Part shown: positions 52,027 through 58,975 of the stretch, piece after piece
How the letters are laid out: every line of letters begins with the position of its first letter
Numbering within the stretch: position 1 is the stretch's first letter
Assembly (NCBI RefSeq): GCF_004786095.1
Contig: NZ_RHPJ01000001.1
Coordinates: 682,001-746,000 of the forward strand
Source of the DNA: Serinibacter arcticus
Lineage (GTDB): Bacteria > Actinomycetota > Actinomycetes > Actinomycetales > Beutenbergiaceae
Direction: 5' to 3'
Length of the DNA: 64,000 nucleotides
Program-made: the position numbers and the translations under genes
The notes under the pieces: model-generated
Databases searched by the model: none
Told to the model about the DNA's origin: nothing
The model's input: only the letters and a program-made list of their open reading frames with translations

Positions 52027-52336
52027 CGGGCTTCCTCCAGTGTCCGGCGTGTCGCGTAGACATCGCGGACACAGGCTCAGCCTCGACCTTAGCCTGAGAA
52101 ATGAGCGTGTCAAAGTGGTCTTCGTCAATTCGACACGCCGCGCTAATCCGAAGCAAAAATAACACGCGTGTAGTTCGTCGCGGACGCGGTCACGCGGATC
52201 GCCGGACCGCCGAGGGCACCACGCGGCGCCTCCGCCATGTGAGACGCGACACGCCCCGCGAGCCATCGCCGTCGTCGCGACCCTACGTTCGTCCCGATCC
52301 CCTCCCCTCTCACGCACCACCTGCCAAGGAGCCACC
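52027..52336. other. 310-bp divergent regulatory region between the NlpC/P60 gene and metY
   Basis: It contains the NlpC promoter, an AT-rich stretch (about 52110-52175), a perfect ACACGCGTGT palindrome (52162-52171), and three copies of CGACACGCC (52131-52139, 52247-52255, and inverted at 52046-52054). A TACGTT -10-like box at 52284 may serve metY. No gene and no riboswitch consensus was found. Confidence 0.5.
52086..52113 (-). promoter_or_regulatory. Promoter of the NlpC/P60 gene
   Basis: TTGACA (-35, 52108-52113) and TAAGGT (-10, 52086-52091) with a 16-bp spacer, giving a leader of about 55 nt. The -35 is a perfect consensus. Confidence 0.7.
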
Positions 52337-53689
52337 ATGAGCAACGACTGGTCGTTCGAGACACGCCAGATCCACGCCGGACAGACGCCCGACCCCGCCA
52401 CCGGGGCGCGCGCGCTGCCGATCTACCAGACCACCTCGTTCGTGTTCGAGTCGGCCGAGCAGGCCGCGGCGCGGTTCGCCCTGGCCGAGCTCGGACCGAT
52501 CTACACCCGGATCAACAACCCGACGCAGGAGGCGGTGGAGAACCGGATCGCCTCGCTCGAGGGCGGTGTGGGCGCCCTGCTCGTCGCCTCGGGGCAGGCC
52601 GCCGAGACGATCGCGATCCTCAACGTCGCCGAGGCCGGCGACCACGTCGTGGCGAGCTCCTCGCTCTACGGCGGCACCTACAACCTCCTGCACCACACGC
52701 TGCCCAGGCTCGGCATCACCACGACGTTCGTGTCCGACCCGCACGACCCGCAGCAGTGGCGCGACGCCGTCCGCCCCAACACCAAGCTGTTCTTCGGCGA
52801 GACGATCCCCAACCCGCGCTCCGACGTCCTCGACATCGAGACCGTCGCCGGCATCGCGCACGAGGTGGGCGTGCCCCTGATCGTCGACAACACCGTCGCC
52901 ACGCCGTACCTGATCAACCCGCTGGCCTGGGGCGCCGACGTCGTGGTGCACTCCGCCACGAAGTACCTCGGCGGCCACGGCACCGCGATCGCCGGCGTGA
53001 TCGTCGACGGCGGCACGTTCGACTACGCCCAGCACCCCGACCGGTTCCCGAACTACAACACGCCCGACCCTTCCTACAACGGTCTGGTCTACGCGCGCGA
53101 CCTCGGCGAGGGCGGAGCGTTCGGCGTCAACCTGTCCTACATCCTCAAGGCGCGCGTGCAGCTGCTGCGCGACCTGGGTGCGGCGGTCAGCCCGTTCAAC
53201 GCCTTCCTCATCGCGCAGGGCGTCGAGACGCTGTCGCTGCGCATCGAGCGCCACGTGGAGAACGCCCAGAAGGTCGCGGCGTGGCTCGAGGCACGCGCGG
53301 ACGTCGCCGGGGTGCACTACGCCGGCCTGGAGTCCTCGCCGTGGCACGCGAACCAGCTCAAGTACGCCCCGAAGGGCGCCGGGGCCGTGCTCGCGTTCGA
53401 GCTCGACGGCGGCGCCCCCGCCGGCCAGGCGTTCGTCTCGGCGCTGGAGCTCCACTCCAACGTCGCCAACATCGGCGACGTGCGCTCGCTCGTCATCCAC
53501 CCGGCCTCGACCACGCACAGCCAGCTCACGCCGGCGGAGCAGCTGTACTCGGGGGTCACACCCGGTCTGGTGCGCCTCGCCGTCGGGCTCGAGCACGTCG
53601 ACGACATCCTGGCCGACCTCGAGCTCGGGTTCGCGGCGGCCGCCGCGGTCGTGGCTCAGGCACCCACCGCCGAGCCCGCCTCGGTCTGA
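52337..53689 (+). CDS. metY: O-acetylhomoserine sulfhydrylase (MetY type)
   Basis: PLP-dependent enzyme of 450 aa from the Cys/Met metabolism family. It makes homocysteine from O-acetylhomoserine and sulfide. Key features are YQTTSFVF, the phosphate-binding ASGQAAETIA, NPRSDVLDIE, VDNTVATPY, and the PLP Lys in VVHSATKYLGGHG. Its length (about 430-450) and sequence pattern fit MetY rather than cystathionine gamma-synthase (about 380). AAGGAG lies 8 nt before the ATG. metX lies downstream on the same strand after a terminator-like hairpin and its own promoter. Confidence 0.94.
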   Translation: MSNDWSFETRQIHAGQTPDPATGARALPIYQTTSFVFESAEQAAARFALAELGPIYTRINNPTQEAVENRIASLEGGVGALLVASGQAAETIAILNVAEAGDHVVASSSLYGGTYNLLHHTLPRLGITTTFVSDPHDPQQWRDAVRPNTKLFFGETIPNPRSDVLDIETVAGIAHEVGVPLIVDNTVATPYLINPLAWGADVVVHSATKYLGGHGTAIAGVIVDGGTFDYAQHPDRFPNYNTPDPSYNGLVYARDLGEGGAFGVNLSYILKARVQLLRDLGAAVSPFNAFLIAQGVETLSLRIERHVENAQKVAAWLEARADVAGVHYAGLESSPWHANQLKYAPKGAGAVLAFELDGGAPAGQAFVSALELHSNVANIGDVRSLVIHPASTTHSQLTPAEQLYSGVTPGLVRLAVGLEHVDDILADLELGFAAAAAVVAQAPTAEPASV

Positions 53690-53704
53690 CCCGCACCGGC
53701 AGGC

Positions 53705-53742
53705 CCGCCCGCGCCCCGTCGACCACGACGTGGCGCGGGCGG
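53705..53742 (+). terminator. Hairpin after metY
   Basis: 11-bp stem CCGCCCGCGCC / GGCGCGGGCGG with a 16-nt loop. It could terminate or attenuate readthrough into metX. Confidence 0.55.
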
Positions 53743-53797
53743 TGTCCGGCCACCGACACGGGGGGAGAACGGGGTGAACCGGGAGATGTCCTCCCCG

Positions 53798-53803
53798 TAC
53801 GAT
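53798..53803 (+). promoter_or_regulatory. metX -10 box, leaderless
   Basis: TACGAT, 6 nt before the GTG at 53810. Confidence 0.5.
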
Positions 53804-53809
53804 CACCGG

Positions 53810-55030
53810 GTGAGTGCCAGCGAGAAGCGTCCGCACCCCCGCCTCGCGCCGTCGGCGCGGGGTCAGGTGCGCGCCGACGACGGCACCCCCCTCGCGGCCA
53901 GCGCCGCCTGGCGCGCCGGGCAGCCGGTCGGCGGGCGCCGGTTCGTCGACGTCGGCGAGATCGACCTCGAGGCGGGCGGCACGCTCCCCGGGGTCCGGAT
54001 GGCCTACGAGACCTGGGGCACGTTGAACGCCGAGCGCGACAACGCCGTCCTCGTGCTGCACGCCCTGACGGGCGACTCTCACGTGCTGGGCGACGCCGGC
54101 GACGGCCACCTCACCGCCGGCTGGTGGTCGGAGATGGTCGGCCCGGGCCGGCCGATCGACACCCACCGCTACTTCGTCGTCGCGCCCAACGTCCTCGGCG
54201 GCTGCCAGGGTTCCACCGGCGCGGCCTCCCTCTCCCCCGACGGCACCCCGTGGGGCTCCCGGTTCCCCGCTCTCACGGTGCGCGACCAGGTCGCCGCCGA
54301 GGTGCTGCTGAGCGACGCGATCGGCGTCGAGTCCTGGGCCCTCGTGATCGGCGCGTCGATGGGCGGCCACCGCGTGCTCGAGTGGGCCGTGACCGTCCCC
54401 GAGCGGGTGCGCGCGTTCGCCGCCGTCGCGACGGCGGCGCAGACCACGGGCGACCAGATCGCGTGGCTGCACGCGCAGCTCGGCGCGATCCACGCCGACC
54501 CCCGGTTCCGCGGCGGCGACTACTACGACGCGCCCGACGGCGAGGGCCCGCACGTCGGCCTCTCGCTGGCGCGCCAGATCGCCCACACCACCTACCGGTC
54601 GGCTCGCGAGCTCGACACACGGTTCGGCCGGATCCCGCAGCGCGCCGAGAACCCGCTCGACGGGACCGGACGGTTCGCCGTGCAGTCCTACCTCGACCAC
54701 CACGGCGCCAAGCTCGCGCGGCGGTTCGACGCCGGCTCCTACGTGACGCTGACGCAGTCGATGATCACGCACGACCTCGGCCGCGACCGGGGCGGGGTCG
54801 CCGCCGCGCTCGCGGGGGTGACGGCGAGGGGCCTGGTGGTCGCCGTCGACTCCGACCGCCTCTTCCTGCCGGCGCACTCGGCGCAGATCGCACGCGGGCT
54901 GACGGCGGCGGACCTGCACGTGGTGCACTCCGACCACGGGCACGACGGGTTCCTCATCGAGTTCGACACCCTCGGTCCCATCGTCGCGGCGTTCCTGGGC
55001 GAGGTCGCCCCGGTGGTTCGCCGCGCCTGA
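53810..55030 (+). CDS. metX: Homoserine O-acetyltransferase
   Basis: Alpha/beta-hydrolase-fold acyltransferase of 406 aa that makes O-acetyl-homoserine for MetY. The nucleophile elbow is VIGASMGGHR (Ser), with LHALTGDSHV, NVLGGCQGSTG and the catalytic Asp and His near VDSDRLF and HSDHGHDGFL. The GTG at 53810 fits a leaderless promoter. An in-frame GTG at 53774 with GGGGGAG upstream would add 12 residues. With metY it forms the direct sulfhydrylation route to homocysteine. Confidence 0.94.
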   Translation: MSASEKRPHPRLAPSARGQVRADDGTPLAASAAWRAGQPVGGRRFVDVGEIDLEAGGTLPGVRMAYETWGTLNAERDNAVLVLHALTGDSHVLGDAGDGHLTAGWWSEMVGPGRPIDTHRYFVVAPNVLGGCQGSTGAASLSPDGTPWGSRFPALTVRDQVAAEVLLSDAIGVESWALVIGASMGGHRVLEWAVTVPERVRAFAAVATAAQTTGDQIAWLHAQLGAIHADPRFRGGDYYDAPDGEGPHVGLSLARQIAHTTYRSARELDTRFGRIPQRAENPLDGTGRFAVQSYLDHHGAKLARRFDAGSYVTLTQSMITHDLGRDRGGVAAALAGVTARGLVVAVDSDRLFLPAHSAQIARGLTAADLHVVHSDHGHDGFLIEFDTLGPIVAAFLGEVAPVVRRA

Positions 55031-55064
55031 CGCCGCCTCGGCGCCCCCGCCTCGGATCGGGCCG

Positions 55065-55790
55065 TCAGACCAGGGGCAAGTAGGCGCTGAGGTCCGGCAG
55101 TCCCTCGGCCAGGTTGCCCGACCGCAGCGCATCGCCCCGGTCGGCCCAGCCGAGACGACCGGTGGCGAGCCGGACCCACGCGCGCTCGTCCACGACGTCG
55201 ACCTCGTAGCCGCTGCGACGTCGCAGGATCGCGAGCAGGGCGCCCGAGACGATCGTCCGTGCGGTGGGGTCCACCGCCGCGGCCCCGTGCACCGAGCGCG
55301 ACAGGTCGTCCGCGTGCACGACGAGCTCGACCAGGCGCGTGGTGACGAGCTGGTCGAGCGGGACGATCCCGCGTCGCACCCGCACCAGCGCGACGCCGTC
55401 GGACCGCAGCTGCGCCAGGTGCGCCAGCGCCGCGGCACCCCGCTCCTCGACCGCGGCGGCCGGGTCGTCGGCCTGCTCGTCCGCGACCTCCACGGCGCGA
55501 GCGTGGATGCCGTCGGCGTTGTCGGCGTAGCTGGCGAGGTAGGACGCGAGGTCGTGCCGGCGCTCGGGGCGATCGGCCACGACCGTCCCCACGTCCACCG
55601 GTTCCGCCCGGGCGAGCACACCCATCGCCTCGCCGAGGTGCGCCACCAGGTCCCGCACCCGCCACCCGGGCAGCGGCGTCGGGGTGTCGAGGGCGGTGTC
55701 CTCGAGCGTGCGCAACCAGTCGACGACGGCGTCCCACTGCTCCGCGAGATCGGCGTCCAGCTGGGCGGGGGTGACGTCGGCGTCGGTCAT
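55065..55790 (-). CDS. Maleylpyruvate isomerase family mycothiol-dependent enzyme
   Basis: DinB-like four-helix-bundle protein of 241 aa. The N-terminal MDMPI domain has LEDTALDTPTPLPGWRVRDLV and AHLGEAM (metal-binding His), with another His in LVVHADDL. A C-terminal SCP2-like domain (from about 165) follows. Such proteins use mycothiol, the thiol of actinobacteria, in isomerisation or conjugation. The substrate is unknown. A TACCCT box lies 6 nt before the ATG. It is convergent with metX. Confidence 0.85.
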   Translation of the reverse strand: MTDADVTPAQLDADLAEQWDAVVDWLRTLEDTALDTPTPLPGWRVRDLVAHLGEAMGVLARAEPVDVGTVVADRPERRHDLASYLASYADNADGIHARAVEVADEQADDPAAAVEERGAAALAHLAQLRSDGVALVRVRRGIVPLDQLVTTRLVELVVHADDLSRSVHGAAAVDPTARTIVSGALLAILRRRSGYEVDVVDERAWVRLATGRLGWADRGDALRSGNLAEGLPDLSAYLPLV

Positions 55791-55796
55791 GGGGCG

Positions 55797-55802
55797 AGGG
55801 TA
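55797..55802 (-). promoter_or_regulatory. Mycothiol-dependent enzyme gene -10 box, leaderless
   Basis: TACCCT, 6 nt before the ATG at 55790. Confidence 0.5.
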
Positions 55803-55855
55803 GCGCCGCGCGGGTGGTCGCCGTCGTGACGAGGCTCGGGTTCTGAGCAGGCGGC

Positions 55856-57778
55856 TCAGCGCGGCGTGACGCGCAGCCAGCGCACGGACGCCGGGGGCAG
55901 CGCGACGCCGTCGCGCAGGTCCACCGACCGACCCGCCAGGAGGTCTCGCGCCGCGGCGTCGAACCCGCTGAGCGTCAGCGCCTCCACCCGCACCGCGGTG
56001 TCGCCGACGTTCGCCAGCACCAGCACGCGCGGCAGCTCGGCGATCCATCCGGGGCGCTGGAACGCGACCACGGACCGGTGCGGCGTGCGGAAGGGGAGCA
56101 GCGTGCCGCCGCCGAGCTCCGGCGTCGCCTTCCGCACCTCGATCAGGCGGCGCAGGCCGGCGAACACCCGCCCCGCCGTCGCGCGAGGATCGGTGCGGGC
56201 GTCGTAGGCCGCGCTCGGCCGGAACGGTCGGTTGACCCAGCGGGAGTCGCCCGCCTCGGCGGGGCGCTCCCGGTAGGAGTAGTCGTTGAGCTGGCCGACC
56301 TCGTCCCCGAGGTAGATCAGCGGGATCCCCCCGGTCGAGAGCGCGAGTGCATGCGCGAGGAGCACCCGGTCGACCCCGAGCGGATCACCGGCCTCGACCC
56401 CGGCGAGCGACGCCGTCGTCCCGGCGATGCGGCAGTCACCCGTGCGCGGGTTGTCCTGGAACGGCACACCGCGCGCGAACGACCCCGGGACGCGGTCGAC
56501 GAAGAAGTCGTTGAGGTGGCGGCGGTGGGCGTAGCCGTCGATCCCGAGCTCGGCGGCGTCCTCGTCCGCGAAGGTCCAGCCGATGTCGTCGTGGCTGCGC
56601 ACGTAGTTGACCCAGGCGGTCCCCTCGGGCAGCGCGTGCCGGCGCTCGAGCGCCTGGTTCAGCAGCGAGGCGTCACGCGTCGCGAGCGCCTCCCAGGTGA
56701 GCGCCATCTGCAGCGGGTTGTAGGAGATCTGGCACTCGGCCTGGCTGACGTAGGTCACCACCTCGTCCGGGTGGACGATCGCCTCCGACTTGAACAGGAG
56801 CGACGGCGCGGCCATCCGCAGCACGGCGTTGAAGGCCTGGAGCAGCAGGTGCGCCTGCGGGAGGGACTCGCACGTGGTGCCGAGCTCCTTCCAGATGAAC
56901 GCGACGGCGTCCATCCGGAGCAGCTCCACGCCCTGGTTCGCGAGGAACAGCATCTCCCCCGCCATGGCGCGGAAGACCGCCGGGTTGGCGTAGTTCAGGT
57001 CCCACTGGAAGTGGTAGAACGTCGCCCAGATCCAGCGGCCGTCCGGCAGCTGCACGAACGATCCAGGGTGATCGTCCGGGAAGATCTCGCGCGTGGTCCG
57101 CTCGTAGGCGTCCGGCATCGTCCGGTCCGGGTAGATGAGGTAGAAGTCCGAGTGGTCGACGCCGTCGACCACCTCCCCCGCGACCGCCCGCCGCGCCCAC
57201 ACGTGCTCGTCGCTGGTGTGGTTGAAGATGAAGTCGACGACGAGCGAGATCCCGGCCGCGCGCAGCTCGCGCGCCAGCGACGCCAGCTCCGCCATCGAGC
57301 CCAGCGCGGGGTCGACGTCCCGGTAGCTCGACACGGCGTACCCGCCGTCGCTGTTCCCCTCCGGCGAGGCGAACAGGGGCATCAGGTGCAGGTAGGTGAG
57401 CCCCAGCTCGGTGAAGTACGGGATCTGGCGGCGCACGCCCTCGAGGTCCCCGGCGTAGCGGTCGACGTAGCAGACGCCTCCCAGCATGCTCGCGTCGAGG
57501 TAGAAGGGCGGCTCCGCCTCGCGGCGCGCGTCCAGCTCGCGCAGGTCGGCGGGGCGCTCGCGCCAGGAGTCGGCGGCCAGTCCGACGACGGCGGTGAGCG
57601 CCTCGAGCGCGTCGTCGCGCGCGCCGTAGAGCTCGCCGAAGAGGCGGTGCAGCGTCGGGAAGTGGTCGGCGAAGCGGGCGGCGAAGATCGCGTCGTGCTC
57701 GGCCCCGGGGGCGAGCGGTGCGATCCGGGAACGGACGACGTCGGCGTCGACCAGGACGGAGCGGGCCAGGCGGGTCAT
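55856..57778 (-). CDS. Amylosucrase-like GH13 enzyme
   Basis: GH13 subfamily 4 enzyme of 640 aa, collinear with Neisseria polysaccharea amylosucrase (636 aa). That enzyme transfers glucose from sucrose to make alpha-1,4-glucan and releases fructose. The nucleophile is Asp290 in RMDAVAF, the acid/base is Glu332 in KSEAIVHP, and the transition-state Asp is in RSHDDIG. Asp144 in SDGGYAVSSYRDV and an Arg in DSRWVNRP match the salt-bridge pair that forms the sucrose pocket in amylosucrase. No signal peptide is present. A TAGGCT box at 57814-57819 and GAGAGG ahead of the ATG support the start. It is divergent from oleA. Confidence 0.88.
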   Translation of the reverse strand: MTRLARSVLVDADVVRSRIAPLAPGAEHDAIFAARFADHFPTLHRLFGELYGARDDALEALTAVVGLAADSWRERPADLRELDARREAEPPFYLDASMLGGVCYVDRYAGDLEGVRRQIPYFTELGLTYLHLMPLFASPEGNSDGGYAVSSYRDVDPALGSMAELASLARELRAAGISLVVDFIFNHTSDEHVWARRAVAGEVVDGVDHSDFYLIYPDRTMPDAYERTTREIFPDDHPGSFVQLPDGRWIWATFYHFQWDLNYANPAVFRAMAGEMLFLANQGVELLRMDAVAFIWKELGTTCESLPQAHLLLQAFNAVLRMAAPSLLFKSEAIVHPDEVVTYVSQAECQISYNPLQMALTWEALATRDASLLNQALERRHALPEGTAWVNYVRSHDDIGWTFADEDAAELGIDGYAHRRHLNDFFVDRVPGSFARGVPFQDNPRTGDCRIAGTTASLAGVEAGDPLGVDRVLLAHALALSTGGIPLIYLGDEVGQLNDYSYRERPAEAGDSRWVNRPFRPSAAYDARTDPRATAGRVFAGLRRLIEVRKATPELGGGTLLPFRTPHRSVVAFQRPGWIAELPRVLVLANVGDTAVRVEALTLSGFDAAARDLLAGRSVDLRDGVALPPASVRWLRVTPR

Positions 57779-57813
57779 GCGGGCGCCTCTCGAGCGTGCA
57801 TCAGGGAAGAGCG

Positions 57814-57819
57814 AGCCTA
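57814..57819 (-). promoter_or_regulatory. Amylosucrase gene -10 box
   Basis: TAGGCT, about 35 nt before the ATG at 57778; the leader holds GAGAGG. Confidence 0.4.
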
Positions 57820-57952
57820 GCGGTCAGAGTTTCGCAGAGCTCGAGGGCCTGCGTGGCACAGCCCACCCCGGCCCGAGGACCGCCTCGCGGCCCGCCTGGG
57901 GGATCATGGGTGGGTCGCCGTGAGGCTCCCACCGGACGAGAAGGACGCAGAC

Positions 57953-58975
57953 GTGATCGGCAACGCAACCTCCAGGCACCAGAACGTGGCACTCATGTCG
58001 GTCGCCGCGGTGATGCCCGACGTCGTGACGACGTCGGCAGACATCGACGACAGGCTCGCCAGGACGCTGGAACGGCTGCGCATGCCCCGAGGTCTCCTGC
58101 AGCGCGTGGCCGGCGTGCACGAGCGCCGTCGCTGGGCGCCGGACCAGACCTTCGAGTCCGCGGCGATCACCGCCGGGGAGAAGGCCCTGGCCGAGGCCGG
58201 CGTCTCGCCCTCCGACGTCGGTCTCATCATCAACACCTCCGTCACCCGGCCCCACCTGGAGCCGTCGGTGGCCGTGCGGATGCACCAGGGGCTCGGCCTG
58301 CCGTCGTCGGCGATGAACTTCGACATCGCCAACGCGTGCCTCGGCTTCATCAACGGCATGACCGTCGCGGCCCACATGATCGACTCGGGTCAGATCCGCT
58401 ACGCCGTGATCATCGACGGCGAGGACGCCGACGAGGTCAACGACAACACGATCGAGCGACTCAACCGGCCCGGGATCACGCGCGAGGACTTCGAGCGCGA
58501 GTTCGCGAGCCTGACGCTCGGCTCCGGTGCCGCGGCGGCCGTGCTCGGCCCGGCCGACCTCCACCCGTCCGGCCACCGCATCCTCGGCGGCGTCACGCGC
58601 GCCGCGACGCAGTTCCACGACGTCTGCGTCGGCTCCGTCAACGGCATGTACACGGACACGAAGGCGCTGCTCAAGGGTGGCATGGAGCTCGTCGTCGCGG
58701 CCTGGCAGGAGGCGAAGGACACCTGGAGCTGGTCGCAGATGGACCGCTACATCCTCCACCAGGTCTCCGACGTCCACACCAGGGCCATCGTCAAGGCGGC
58801 CAAGCTCGACCGGTCCCGGGTGCCCGTCACCTACCCGCACTACGGGAACGTCGGCCCGGCCTCCGTGCCCATCACCCTGGCCGAGCAGGCCGCCACCCTC
58901 GCCCCCGGCGACCGCGTGCTGCTCATGGGGGTCGGATCGGGCCTGAACACCTCGATGCTCGAGCTCGCCTGGTGA
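57953..58975 (+). CDS. oleA: OleA-type thiolase, olefin biosynthesis
   Basis: FabH-like thiolase of 340 aa that joins two fatty acyl-CoAs head to head to give a 2-alkyl-3-ketoacid. The catalytic Cys129 is in FDIANACLGFINGM. His and Asn lie in YILHQVSDVHT and YGNVGPASVP. The start (MIGNATSRHQNV) parallels Micrococcus luteus OleA. The GTG at 57953 is chosen because AGAAGGA lies 8 nt upstream. oleBC overlaps the stop codon by 4 nt. Confidence 0.9.
   Translation: MIGNATSRHQNVALMSVAAVMPDVVTTSADIDDRLARTLERLRMPRGLLQRVAGVHERRRWAPDQTFESAAITAGEKALAEAGVSPSDVGLIINTSVTRPHLEPSVAVRMHQGLGLPSSAMNFDIANACLGFINGMTVAAHMIDSGQIRYAVIIDGEDADEVNDNTIERLNRPGITREDFEREFASLTLGSGAAAAVLGPADLHPSGHRILGGVTRAATQFHDVCVGSVNGMYTDTKALLKGGMELVVAAWQEAKDTWSWSQMDRYILHQVSDVHTRAIVKAAKLDRSRVPVTYPHYGNVGPASVPITLAEQAATLAPGDRVLLMGVGSGLNTSMLELAW

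Noticed and set aside
52027-52085. A c-di-AMP (ydaO-type) riboswitch in the nlpC leader, common for actinobacterial cell wall hydrolases
   Set aside because: The leader is only about 55 nt and lacks the conserved riboswitch core.
52200-52336. A SAM-type riboswitch ahead of metY
   Set aside because: No conserved SAM-I, SAM-II or SAM-IV core could be recognised in the leader.
52310-55621. An 1103-codon minus-strand open frame across metY and metX
   Set aside because: Shadow frame opposite two well-supported plus-strand enzymes; no family motifs.
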